Program-made: the position numbers and the translations under genes
Notes under the pieces: model-generated
Seen by the model: only the letters and a program-made list of their open reading frames with translations
Databases searched by the model: none
Told to the model about the DNA's origin: nothing
Shown here: positions 1 to 5,353 of the stretch, piece by piece
Layout of the letters: each line of letters begins with the position of its first letter
Position numbering within the stretch: the stretch's first letter is position 1
Virus record (IMG/VR): IMGVR_UViG_3300049827_000049
Location: 1 to 23,492 of that record
DNA: 23,492 nucleotides
Origin: a virus
Direction: 5' to 3' (one strand)

Positions 1-274
1 TCAGCCGCTTCGCGCCAAAGATCGTTTTGAACTCCGGCAACTTGGTGTTGCGGCTGCGGCTGGCTGCGTAATGCTCTTTCAGTTCATTGAACAGCGTCTT
101 CGCATCGGCATCGTTCATATCGAAAGCTACCGACCATGCTGCGTTGCTGGCCGTCGGTGCGCATGGTTCGCTGCGCTGGGTTGATGTGTTGAAGCGATGC
201 GTCTGATGCAGCTTAGGGAATTGCAGTGTGACGTTTTTCGCCAGCACTTTCTTGAAGTCGGAAGTATCTGCCAT
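1..274 (-). CDS. Putative phage ssDNA-binding protein (partial, C-terminus off window)
   Basis: The frame opens at ATG 274 behind GGAGAACATC and stays open to the left edge, giving 91 residues without a stop. The N-terminus (MADTSDFKKVLAKNVTLQFP) followed by a polar stretch, a segment WSVAFDMNDADAK and then LPEFKTIFGAKRL resembles small phage proteins of the DUF2815/gp2.5-like single-strand DNA-binding type, in which a strand with an FPxL motif begins an OB fold. That family call rests on remembered pattern only; no diagnostic residue proves it. It lies directly downstream of the RecE-like nuclease with a 24-bp gap, and a recombination exonuclease next to an SSB or annealing protein is a common phage pairing. 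An annealing protein is the main alternative. No regulatory signal of its own is seen, so it is read as part of the leftward early operon. Confidence 0.5.
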   Translation of the reverse strand, partial: MADTSDFKKVLAKNVTLQFPKLHQTHRFNTSTQRSEPCAPTASNAAWSVAFDMNDADAKTLFNELKEHYAASRSRNTKLPEFKTIFGAKRL

Positions 275-298
275 GATGTTCTCCTCGTATTGGCAGTT

Positions 299-1102
299 TC
301 AGAAATCAGTGAATACGTCTTCTTCGGGTTGTGCGGTCTGCCAGCGGGGCAGGTCGATCACGTTACACAAAGGCCAGCCCGTTGGGTAGTCATTGGCGGC
401 TTCTGCGTTGGCGATTTTGTGCAGGGTTTCCGTCACCTTCAAATCGGCGGCTGCAAGATATTCTTCGGTCAGCGCATGGACGCAGACAGCGTGTGGCGCG
501 TCTTTTTCCACGCAGACAAAATAGAACGCCAGATCACCAGCGCCGTGCAGCTTCATTACGCGACGGTAGAAGGACGCCTGTAAATCATACCCATACTTGC
601 GCAGATCACGCGGGAAGCCGTCTGGGCTGGCATCCTGCGTTGTCTTGATGTCAAACATGATGCCTAACTGTGGAAGATAGCCGTCTGGGCGGCATTTTAG
701 CTTAACGCCTGTCTGAGGATCGTCGGCAAAGAAGCTGCCTTCTGCGACCATCTCCGGCGCTTTGAGCCACATTGTAGCCACTGGATGTTCAAACACCGCA
801 GCGGCCATTGCCTGTGCCAAATCATAGTCACTTTCGGTCAACAGGGTCTTGCCGTCGATGTCAGCGGCCAGCTTTAATTCTTTCCAGCGGTTGCCACGGC
901 GATCTTCTGGCCCACGCATTACCAAATCCTTTTCAGGTTCCAGCAACATCGCGTGAACAGCCGTGCCAAGGTCGAAGGCTGTGCTGGATTTGTAAACCTT
1001 GTTCTTCCAGTGCAGCAAAGACTTCAACGCAACAGCTTTGACATCGCTGCTGCTGATCTCTGGCCGAGCGTGATAATCGGAGTTCGTTAGGTCTAACTTC
1101 AT
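299..1102 (-). CDS. RecE/lambda-exonuclease-like PD-(D/E)XK nuclease
   Basis: A 267-aa protein with the hallmarks of phage exonuclease VIII-type nucleases (putative exonuclease family, PDDEXK fold). The N-terminal SSSDVKAVALKSLLHW is the usual opening helix. GTAVH (about residues 46-50) is the conserved helix with the active-site His. CRPDGYL (137-143) and FDIKTT (150-155) supply the D...(D/E)xK catalytic core, and YDLQASFYRR follows as the conserved Q-x3-Y helix. The length fits a stand-alone exonuclease domain. The expected activity is 5'-to-3' resection of double-stranded DNA to feed single-strand annealing. ATG 1102 overlaps the stop of the upstream gene as ATGA and has GGGGTGA about 6 nt upstream. 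Together with the resolvase upstream and the SSB-like gene downstream it forms a recombination cassette. Family confidence is high; the exact polarity of digestion is inferred from the family. Confidence 0.85.
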   Translation of the reverse strand: MKLDLTNSDYHARPEISSSDVKAVALKSLLHWKNKVYKSSTAFDLGTAVHAMLLEPEKDLVMRGPEDRRGNRWKELKLAADIDGKTLLTESDYDLAQAMAAAVFEHPVATMWLKAPEMVAEGSFFADDPQTGVKLKCRPDGYLPQLGIMFDIKTTQDASPDGFPRDLRKYGYDLQASFYRRVMKLHGAGDLAFYFVCVEKDAPHAVCVHALTEEYLAAADLKVTETLHKIANAEAANDYPTGWPLCNVIDLPRWQTAQPEEDVFTDF

Positions 1103-1302
1103 TTTTCATCACCCCTAGCGTGATTAACTGTAAATCTCACCGACCCATCCAAAGGACCGCTGGGCGGGCAAACGCGGTAGGATGTAATCGGGCCAGCCCT
1201 TACTACCCCGCTGGCAAATTGATAGACAAAGTTCGCAGACATTTGCCCGCCATGCACTTCATGCAGTGCATCAACGATGCTTTTCAATTCGTCTAACTTC
1301 AT
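1099..1302 (-). CDS. Small protein of unknown function in recombination operon
   Basis: A 67-aa protein, MKLDELKSIVDALHEVHGGQ followed by SANFVYQFASGVVRAG and a basic C-terminus. I do not recognise the family. I chose ATG 1302 over the in-frame ATG 1314 because 1302 forms an ATGA overlap with the resolvase stop and has GGGGAAAG about 3 nt upstream. The 1314 start would lie inside the resolvase gene without a clear ribosome binding site. Its stop again overlaps the exonuclease start as ATGA, so it is translationally coupled on both sides. The first 20 residues predict an amphipathic helix, and no catalytic motif or membrane segment is visible. A role with the flanking recombination enzymes is suggested only by position. 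Confidence 0.7.
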   Translation of the reverse strand: MKLDELKSIVDALHEVHGGQMSANFVYQFASGVVRAGPITSYRVCPPSGPLDGSVRFTVNHARGDEK

Positions 1303-1742
1303 TTCTTTCCCCATCCATAATAAGCAATCAAAGCCGCTTCGGCCCTTCCGTCATCCTTCACCCGCGCCCACTGATCGCTGGCATCGGGAAAGTATTGGCT
1401 TGCCAGCGCACGGCTGGCGCTCTTGTCGGTTGTCAGGTGCATGGATTTCTTCCACGCGCTTGGGTCAACCTCGAAGGTCGGGATGCCCGCGAAGAACAGG
1501 CAAGCTTTCAGTTCACCGTAAGCTGTGGCGATGGTGACGGCGTTCTTGATGCCGATCATGCGCGGGAAGAACGGGCGCTCCAACCATGCGCATTTTACGA
1601 CACCGATGTCGCTTATAAGCTGGCGCTTGCCGTCCAAGGTTCCCGGCATATCATAGGTTTTGACCGACAGATCGGATTCGTAATCATCCATGACCGCGAA
1701 TGCGCCCTGCTTGCCGGGATCAATGCCGATGAGGCGGGTCAT
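1299..1742 (-). CDS. RuvC-like Holliday junction resolvase
   Basis: A 147-aa protein with an RNase H/RuvC-type fold. GIDPG at residues 6-10 carries the first acidic residue (D8), WLERPFF gives E55, and DDGRAEAALIAYY near the C-terminus (130-142) gives the last acidic cluster (D130/D131 and E135). The segment AYGELKACLFFAGIP is the conserved core helix-strand, and VDPSAWKK is typical of phage RuvC-like resolvases. The length is near the usual 150-170 aa. It should cleave four-way junctions or branched replication intermediates before packaging. The start at ATG 1742 is chosen because it overlaps the upstream stop as ATGA and has GGGGAA 3 nt before it; an earlier in-frame start at 1772 would be buried in the upstream gene. 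Its stop overlaps the next gene. Confidence 0.85.
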   Translation of the reverse strand: MTRLIGIDPGKQGAFAVMDDYESDLSVKTYDMPGTLDGKRQLISDIGVVKCAWLERPFFPRMIGIKNAVTIATAYGELKACLFFAGIPTFEVDPSAWKKSMHLTTDKSASRALASQYFPDASDQWARVKDDGRAEAALIAYYGWGKK

Positions 1743-2008
1743 GAGTTCCCCGTCGCGATCTCGCCGCCGCAAGCCAGATAGCCGCAGCCGTCGATCCAGT
1801 TTTCAGGGTTGCTCATGTTGCCCTTGGCGCGGGCCAGCTTGAACAGCGTCATCATTATGGCGATATCTTCTGGCCCGACGAAGCAATCAAGGTGAGCCGA
1901 CCAGTATGTGGCGATCAGACCGAAGTTGGCTTCGGCATCGCCGTGGGTGGCTGCGCGGTCTTTGGTTACATATTCTTTAGCCGTGTCCAAAATCTCAGAC
2001 CGATTCAT
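1739..2008 (-). CDS. DUF6378-like phage protein
   Basis: An 89-aa protein. The pattern ILDTAKEYVTKDRAATHGDA, then NFGLIATYWSAHL, then PEDIAIMMTLFKLARAKGN and NWIDGCGYLACGGEIA matches a widespread small phage family I recall as DUF6378, whose function is unknown. The conserved HGD, W, R and NWxDxxGY positions are all present, so the gene looks intact. ATG 2008 is preferred over the upstream in-frame start because GGAGA lies 7 nt before it. It overlaps the end of the HTH gene by 14 bases. Members commonly occur in early operons beside replication genes, as here. The distribution of acidic and histidine residues is reminiscent of MazG/HD-like all-alpha proteins, but I do not assign an activity. 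Confidence 0.75.
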   Translation of the reverse strand: MNRSEILDTAKEYVTKDRAATHGDAEANFGLIATYWSAHLDCFVGPEDIAIMMTLFKLARAKGNMSNPENWIDGCGYLACGGEIATGNS

Positions 2009-2174
2009 TGAATTTCTCCACATATTTGGTCAGGGCGATCAACGTGCTTTCCTTCGGGTCTTGGTTGTCGTTGAAAATCCGCCACATTGTCGAATATGAC
2101 ATTCCGCAGAATCGCGCAGCATCGGCGATCTGGTTTGGGATGATCTTCTTCAGTTCTTCCACAGTGTAGATCAT
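1995..2174 (-). CDS. Small helix-turn-helix protein, first gene of leftward early operon
   Basis: A 59-aa protein starting MIYTVEELKKIIPNQIADAA. Residues about 14-45 fit a Cro/XRE-type helix-turn-helix: IADAARFCGMSYSTMWRIFN, with Ser/Thr in the recognition helix. The start at ATG 2174 has GGAGTG 6 nt upstream. The longer frame, opening 45 bases earlier, lacks such a site. As the promoter-proximal gene beside a divergent spacer it is well placed to act as a Cro-like autoregulator of one or both operons. That role is inference. It has no partner repressor in the window. Confidence 0.7.
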   Translation of the reverse strand: MIYTVEELKKIIPNQIADAARFCGMSYSTMWRIFNDNQDPKESTLIALTKYVEKFNESV

Positions 2175-2202
2175 GGGTGTCACTCCTATCGTGTTCTGGC
2201 AA

Positions 2203-2229
2203 CTTATGCGCGGGCGCAAATGCCGTCAA
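2203..2229 (-). promoter_or_regulatory. Candidate leftward early promoter
   Basis: On the minus strand TTGACG (2229-2224) and CATAAG (2208-2203) are separated by 15 bases and sit about 30 bases upstream of the HTH start codon. The spacing is one or two bases shorter than ideal for a sigma-70 site. Support comes mainly from a matching element in the opposite orientation at 2265-2291, with 18 of 27 positions identical. Confidence 0.5.
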
Positions 2230-2264
2230 GGTGGATTATTTTCGTCATGTGGTGATTTTCCATC

Positions 2265-2291
2265 TTGCAGGTTGTTGCGTTCGCGCATAGC
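2265..2291 (+). promoter_or_regulatory. Candidate rightward promoter
   Basis: TTGCAG (2265-2270) and CATAGC (2286-2291) are separated by 15 bases and precede the 30-aa membrane peptide gene by about 44 bases. The -35 and -10 matches are weak taken alone. The shared TTGCG, CGCG and CATA blocks with the leftward element make a common promoter or operator architecture plausible. Confidence 0.4.
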
Positions 2292-2334
2292 CTCTGCATC
2301 ACGAACTAGCAAATCGCAAAAAAAGGAAAACCCA

Positions 2335-2427
2335 ATGCGTGAATTTCTCGAAGACCTGATCGGCTGCTTGTGCCTGTTTGCCATGATCCCCGGCCTGTGG
2401 TTTCTGCTTTACGGCTTCGGGTGGTGA
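2335..2427 (+). CDS. 30-aa single-pass membrane peptide
   Basis: ATG 2335 follows AAGGAAAA with 4-5 nt spacing and encodes only 30 residues. An acidic N-terminus (MREFLEDL) is followed by a hydrophobic helix (IGCLCLFAMIPGLWFLLYGF) that fills the rest. It is the first gene after the candidate rightward promoter, and its stop is 2 bases before the next start. The strong ribosome binding site and tight spacing support a real gene despite its length. Function is unknown. Very small early phage membrane peptides often modulate host envelope proteins, but nothing here shows a target. Confidence 0.55.
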   Translation: MREFLEDLIGCLCLFAMIPGLWFLLYGFGW

Positions 2428-2429
2428 CG

Positions 2430-2609
2430 ATGGCGATCAAACTTAACTCTAAGGACACAAAGCTAGTTTTGATTGGCCTAAAGGTTTACCGCCTTTACGT
2501 TGCCGACGAACCTGACACGCCAGCCAAGGCAACTGAGTTGGCAGACATTGACCGCCTGTGCGCGACTTACTTGCGGTCGGGTAGGGCGTTGGTCAGGGTG
2601 GGCAAATGA
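2430..2609 (+). CDS. Small protein of unknown function
   Basis: A 59-aa protein beginning MAIKLNSKDTKLVLIGLKVY and ending [12 protein letters not shown]. The start at ATG 2430 lies two bases after the membrane-peptide stop, and its TGA overlaps the methyltransferase ATG as ATGA. It is basic overall with no transmembrane segment or recognisable motif. The middle (TPAKATELADIDRLCATY) should be helical. Translational coupling to the methyltransferase suggests co-expression with it. Confidence 0.6.
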   Translation: MAIKLNSKDTKLVLIGLKVYRLYVADEPDTPAKATELADIDRLCATYLRSGRALVRVGK

Positions 2610-3769
2610 CAGCTTATTACAACGAGTATGATCCCAAGGCCGCTGCATGGCTGCGGGAATTAATCAAACAAGGTCACATCGCAGATGGCGTAGTTGACGA
2701 GCGGAGCATCGAAGATGTCACACCAACTGAGCTTGCTGGATTTACTCAGTGCCACTTCTTCGCCGGCATTGGCGTCTGGTCCTACGCCCTGCGCCGCGCA
2801 GGATGGGCCGATGATCGTGCTGTATGGACAGGATCATGTCCGTGCCAGCCTTTCAGCGCGGCAGGCAAAGGAGCGGGGTTTGCTGATGAGCGGCACTTGT
2901 GGCCAGCCTTCCACCACCTCATCAGCCAGTGCCAGCCTGCAATCGTCCTTGGTGAGCAAGTTGCAAGCAAAGACGGCCTTGGTTGGCTCGACCTTGTATT
3001 GTCTGACTTGGAAGCAACGGGATACGCCGGGGGGGCGGTCGATCTCTGCGCTGCGGGCGTCGGTGCGCCGCACATCAGACAACGCCTCTGGTGGGTTGGA
3101 GAAAGGCTGGGCAACGCCAACAACCCACGACGCGAAGGGGACGTTTTACACCCGCTATGGGGAGGACGGGATAGAAGCGGGCCGGATGGCGGCGCTTCAG
3201 GATCAAGTAAAATTGGCGACATGGGCAACCCCGACAACGCGGGACCACAAGGACAGCGGCAACTTGGAAACGTCGATGCACCGTCAGAGTGGTCAACTGC
3301 GGGACGATACAGTGCCACGGCAAGCATGGATGGCGGGCTGGCCGACAGCACAAGCGTCAGACGGGTCGAAGGGGTCACGCACGATGGAAGGCTGCGAGGC
3401 GGAGATAGCGCGGAAGGGTCGGCTGGACGATCTACCGTCAACGGTGACTTGGGCAGCGGGTTGGCCGACACAGATGACGCAGACGGGCGCGGGCAATTCG
3501 GACTTCACGCGCAAGACAGAGGGTTTGTGCGGGAGGGACATAGCAGGTCACAATTTGGACCTTCCAGCGGAGTGGAGCGGCCCGGCCCGACTAACGGCCA
3601 CTGGCGAGATGCTGACTGGCTCTTCTGCCGGGATGGAAAGTGGAGGCCAGTTGAACCCGGCACATCCCCGTTGGCTCATGGGGCTGCCGCCCGTGTGGGA
3701 CGATTGCGCGGTTATGGCAATGCCATCGTCGCTCAAGCCGCGCAAGCCTTCATCGAAAGTGTGATGTGA
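2606..3769 (+). CDS. dcm: DNA (cytosine-5) methyltransferase
   Basis: A 387-aa C5 methyltransferase. Motif I is FFAGIGVW (51-58, AdoMet binding) and motif IV is [12 protein letters not shown] (76-87), with the catalytic Cys at 80. The motif VI position reads GEQV (116-119) instead of ENV, as I recall for phage enzymes. Motif VIII is [12 protein letters not shown] (154-165). Motif X is RGYGNAI near the C-terminus. Between VIII and X lies a glycine/aspartate-rich stretch with repeats of the type GLADT, GLGNAN and GDMGNPD, then [20 protein letters not shown], which I recall as strongly conserved in phage Dcm-like proteins. It probably modifies phage DNA to evade host restriction. ATG 2606 overlaps the upstream stop (ATGA). 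Oddly, a second long frame runs through almost all of the gene from 2715. Confidence 0.9.
   Translation: MTAYYNEYDPKAAAWLRELIKQGHIADGVVDERSIEDVTPTELAGFTQCHFFAGIGVWSYALRRAGWADDRAVWTGSCPCQPFSAAGKGAGFADERHLWPAFHHLISQCQPAIVLGEQVASKDGLGWLDLVLSDLEATGYAGGAVDLCAAGVGAPHIRQRLWWVGERLGNANNPRREGDVLHPLWGGRDRSGPDGGASGSSKIGDMGNPDNAGPQGQRQLGNVDAPSEWSTAGRYSATASMDGGLADSTSVRRVEGVTHDGRLRGGDSAEGSAGRSTVNGDLGSGLADTDDADGRGQFGLHAQDRGFVREGHSRSQFGPSSGVERPGPTNGHWRDADWLFCRDGKWRPVEPGTSPLAHGAAARVGRLRGYGNAIVAQAAQAFIESVM
2715..3764 (+). CDS. 349-aa overlapping-frame protein nested in the methyltransferase gene
   Basis: This frame lies in the +1 frame relative to the methyltransferase and stays open for 1050 bases, ending 5 bases before the host gene's stop. 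ATG 2715 has GGAG 8 nt upstream. The protein ([20 protein letters not shown]...) contains four spaced copies of a Trp-x-Thr-Pro-like motif: [12 protein letters not shown] (131-142), [12 protein letters not shown] (169-180), [13 protein letters not shown] (208-220) and [10 protein letters not shown] (249-258). Its C-terminal block is [16 protein letters not shown] (313-328). I recall proteins with WPTPT..D.K repeats and an LNPxxxxWLMGxPxxW ending beside or inside phage cytosine methyltransferase genes, also as separate genes. That supports real coding rather than chance, but no enzymatic role is known to me. The caution is that this region is open in a minus-strand frame too. Confidence 0.6.
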   Translation: MSHQLSLLDLLSATSSPALASGPTPCAAQDGPMIVLYGQDHVRASLSARQAKERGLLMSGTCGQPSTTSSASASLQSSLVSKLQAKTALVGSTLYCLTWKQRDTPGGRSISALRASVRRTSDNASGGLEKGWATPTTHDAKGTFYTRYGEDGIEAGRMAALQDQVKLATWATPTTRDHKDSGNLETSMHRQSGQLRDDTVPRQAWMAGWPTAQASDGSKGSRTMEGCEAEIARKGRLDDLPSTVTWAAGWPTQMTQTGAGNSDFTRKTEGLCGRDIAGHNLDLPAEWSGPARLTATGEMLTGSSAGMESGGQLNPAHPRWLMGLPPVWDDCAVMAMPSSLKPRKPSSKV

Positions 3770-4002
3770 TGGAAACCAGCTATCAGGCCATGCTGGACCG
3801 CTACACAGTGGCTGATTGGAACGCGGTCATTGCACTACACCGCGCCGACATAGTGCGCCTACAGGCCCGCTACGGGTCACAGGCGGGCATCGCATGGGTG
3901 GGCGAGGAAATAGATATGCTGCGGTTCAGAATACAACAGGCCGAAACCCGCAAGGCCGCGCTGATTGCGCTGGCAAATGGAGACAACAGTGCAGACCTCT
4001 GA
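3769..4002 (+). CDS. Small coiled-coil protein of unknown function
   Basis: A 77-aa protein, [20 protein letters not shown], then LHRADIVRLQARYG and EEIDMLRFRIQQAETRKAAL, predicted largely helical with coiled-coil character in its second half. ATG 3769 overlaps the methyltransferase TGA by one base (TGATG), which favours it over the GTG one codon earlier. No domain is recognised. Its end overlaps the next gene's start by about 14-26 bases depending on which start that gene uses. Confidence 0.6.
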   Translation: METSYQAMLDRYTVADWNAVIALHRADIVRLQARYGSQAGIAWVGEEIDMLRFRIQQAETRKAALIALANGDNSADL

Positions 4003-4420
4003 AATCATGGTTATCAATCGGCTGGATACGAACACAGCCTTTGCCGCGACAGTTGACGGCAATCAATCCGTTTTTATCCCAGCCAAAGTTGCGTCCAGCT
4101 TGGACATTCAGGTTGGCGAACGCTTCAACGCCATCTTGATTGCAAACACAACGCATCCCGAAAAGACGCCTTGGATGGCGATCCGCATCATTCGGATTGA
4201 TCCATCGCAGCGGCCACAGGTGCAGGACGATTTGACCAAGATGATCTTGGCAGACCTGAGCGAAGGCGGGCGGGCCAGCGTGGAGGATGTGGCTGAGAGC
4301 ATCAACTATCCGTTGATTAGCGTGATTGCCAAAATGCAGGAAATGGCGCGTGGCGGCATGATTAAACGGCGGACATTCTACGCCATCGACGAAGCTGATT
4401 TTTATGATGGCGACGAATGA
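3977..4420 (+). CDS. Putative DNA-binding protein with C-terminal winged helix
   Basis: Up to 147 aa. The first 70 residues are strand-rich with a small beta-barrel look (NTAFAATVDGNQSVFIPAKV, GERFNAILIANT, MAIRIIRID). The last 60 fit a winged helix: MILADLSEGGRASVEDVAES, then YPLISVIAKMQEMARGG and the wing MIKRRTFYAI. This is likely a transcription factor or nucleic-acid binding protein of the rightward operon. The start is uncertain. ATG 3977 gives the longest form, while GTG 3989 has GGAG 6 nt upstream and would give 143 aa, which I consider at least as likely. Its stop overlaps the next gene as ATGA. Confidence 0.6.
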   Translation: METTVQTSEIMVINRLDTNTAFAATVDGNQSVFIPAKVASSLDIQVGERFNAILIANTTHPEKTPWMAIRIIRIDPSQRPQVQDDLTKMILADLSEGGRASVEDVAESINYPLISVIAKMQEMARGGMIKRRTFYAIDEADFYDGDE

Positions 4421-4638
4421 GTGTCCAACGCAGGCCAAGAGAGCATGACGAGCAATTGCTGTATATTTTGAAACTTCGGCAACGATACGGCGCGGTAAGG
4501 GTGGCTGATTATTTGGGCCTTGCCAGCGCAAGGGTTCGCACGATCTGCAACCGCATCGTTGACGATGATGTCAAATGCAGCACCAAAGATGGCATCGAAA
4601 GCAAAGGTCAGGTGATGGCTCAATATTGGAGACGATAG
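4417..4638 (+). CDS. Small helix-turn-helix protein
   Basis: A 73-aa protein. A basic N-terminus (MSVQRRPREHDEQLLYILKL) is followed by YGAVRVADYLGLASARVRTI, a clear helix-turn-helix with the turn at LGL, then CNRIVDDDVK. The spacing resembles MarR/GntR-like or sigma-region-4-like HTH units that determine whether a unit fires. The start overlaps the preceding stop (ATGA). The operon thus has three adjacent small DNA-binding candidates, which suggests control of phage or host transcription. The target is unknown. Confidence 0.6.
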   Translation: MSVQRRPREHDEQLLYILKLRQRYGAVRVADYLGLASARVRTICNRIVDDDVKCSTKDGIESKGQVMAQYWRR

Positions 4639-4809
4639 GTGGCTGACCGATACGGAAACCGAACCATCATCAAGATGTTCAACCAGATCAACGCGCTTCG
4701 CAAGGCTATCCGCAGCGAAGGCACACCAGCAATCCAAGATGCGTGGGATAAGGTCGAGGAACATATCGACTTCATTTACATACAGAGCGAGGCGAAGAAT
4801 GTTGATTAA
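4639..4809 (+). CDS. 56-aa GTG-initiated protein of unknown function
   Basis: Directly after the TAG of the HTH gene, GTG 4639 opens a frame of 56 codons to TAA 4807-4809. GGAG lies 7 nt upstream, inside the end of the HTH gene. The product (MADRYGNRTIIKMFNQINAL, then AIRSEGTPAIQDAWDKVEEH and IDFIYIQSEAKNVD) is all-helical and amphipathic, and is packed between its neighbours. The next gene's ATG (4799) overlaps it by 11 bases. No family is recognised. Tight packing, a ribosome binding site and sensible composition make it a credible small gene easily missed by ATG-only or length-filtered calling. Confidence 0.55.
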   Translation: MADRYGNRTIIKMFNQINALRKAIRSEGTPAIQDAWDKVEEHIDFIYIQSEAKNVD

Positions 4810-5101
4810 GATTAGGGGCGTGACATATCCCAGCGTCAAGGCGGCGGCAGAGGCGCATGATGTGCGTATTGATGCCATCTATTCGGCTTTGAATCGCGGC
4901 AGGATTGATGAGGTTGGCACGGGTAAGTCCAGAAGAAAGCAGATCACCCTAAACGGCTTTACCTTCCCGTCGATTTCCGCTGCCAGCGTGGCCTTGGGTT
5001 TCGGTCGGACGTATCTGGGCAAGGCTTTGGTCAACGGCAGCGAAATCAGCCGAAACAGGGTGCAAAACGCAATCAAGGTTTATGAGGAGAAAACCAAATG
5101 A
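4799..5101 (+). CDS. Tandem NUMOD1-like DNA-binding protein
   Basis: A 100-aa protein built from two copies of a roughly 45-residue unit. Copy 1 is IRGVTYPSVKAAAEAHDVRI with IYSALNRGR. Copy 2 is LNGFTFPSISAASVALGFGR with LGKALVNGS. The pattern strand-(Y/F)PS-x2-AA-helix-turn-helix resembles NUMOD1-type modular DNA-binding domains, which normally sit behind HNH or GIY-YIG homing-endonuclease domains. No nuclease domain is present here, so it is a free-standing tandem version. ATG 4799 follows GAGG with 6 nt. The earlier in-frame start at 4739 is rejected because it would lie inside the 56-aa gene. The C-terminus (NRVQNAIKVYEEKTK) is basic. Its stop overlaps the next start (ATGA). Confidence 0.65.
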   Translation: MLIKIRGVTYPSVKAAAEAHDVRIDAIYSALNRGRIDEVGTGKSRRKQITLNGFTFPSISAASVALGFGRTYLGKALVNGSEISRNRVQNAIKVYEEKTK

Positions 5102-5304
5102 AACTTCTCGCCATCCTGCTGATCACATGGATCGACGGGTCGCAGTCTGGCTACAACGTGCCGACCGATATGATCTGCGGCGATCTGATGGACGAAGCCA
5201 TAGCCTTAGCCCATGAGCATCATATGAGATACTCAGTTATGCGCTGTATTTACACGGATCAGATAGTTGTATCGCCAAGACCACCAAAGCGTCCAGTGGG
5301 TTGA
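5098..5304 (+). CDS. Small protein with N-terminal signal-like segment
   Basis: A 68-aa protein and the last gene of the rightward operon. MKLLAILLITWIDG is a short hydrophobic segment that could be a weak signal peptide or anchor. It is followed by a region with Cys pairs (MICGDLM, MRCIYTD) and a Pro-rich basic tail (SPRPPKRPVG). Two cysteines outside the hydrophobic start would suit an exported protein. No family is recognised. The start overlaps the previous stop (ATGA), and GAGGAG lies about 10 nt upstream. The transcription terminator follows 7 bases after the stop. Confidence 0.5.
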   Translation: MKLLAILLITWIDGSQSGYNVPTDMICGDLMDEAIALAHEHHMRYSVMRCIYTDQIVVSPRPPKRPVG

Positions 5305-5310
5305 AAATCA

Positions 5311-5338
5311 GAAGGCCGAAGGTTGCCCTTCGGCCTTC
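5311..5338. terminator. Bidirectional rho-independent-type terminator
   Basis: A perfect 12-bp stem (GAAGGCCGAAGG, 5311-5322, pairing with 5327-5338) has a 4-base loop. It lies in the 49-bp gap between the end of the rightward operon (5304) and the end of the leftward endolysin gene (5354). T-rich tracts are modest: CTTGTTTC on the plus side, TGATTTTC on the minus side. Its position between convergent genes suggests that it ends both units. Confidence 0.85.
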
Positions 5339-5353
5339 CTTGTTTCTGGGCGA

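Noticed and set aside
2230-2264. Possible operator from the near-repeats GTGGATTATTTTC and GTGGTGATTTTCC between the divergent promoters
   Set aside because: The two copies match only partly and are close together; too weak to list without other copies in the genome.
2782-3471. 229-aa minus-strand frame opposite the methyltransferase
   Set aside because: Composition is Pro/Ser/Arg-rich low complexity typical of antisense to Gly/Asp-rich coding DNA, with no ribosome binding site and no recognisable motif. It shows that open frames occur by composition here, which I count as a caution for the nested plus-strand frame.
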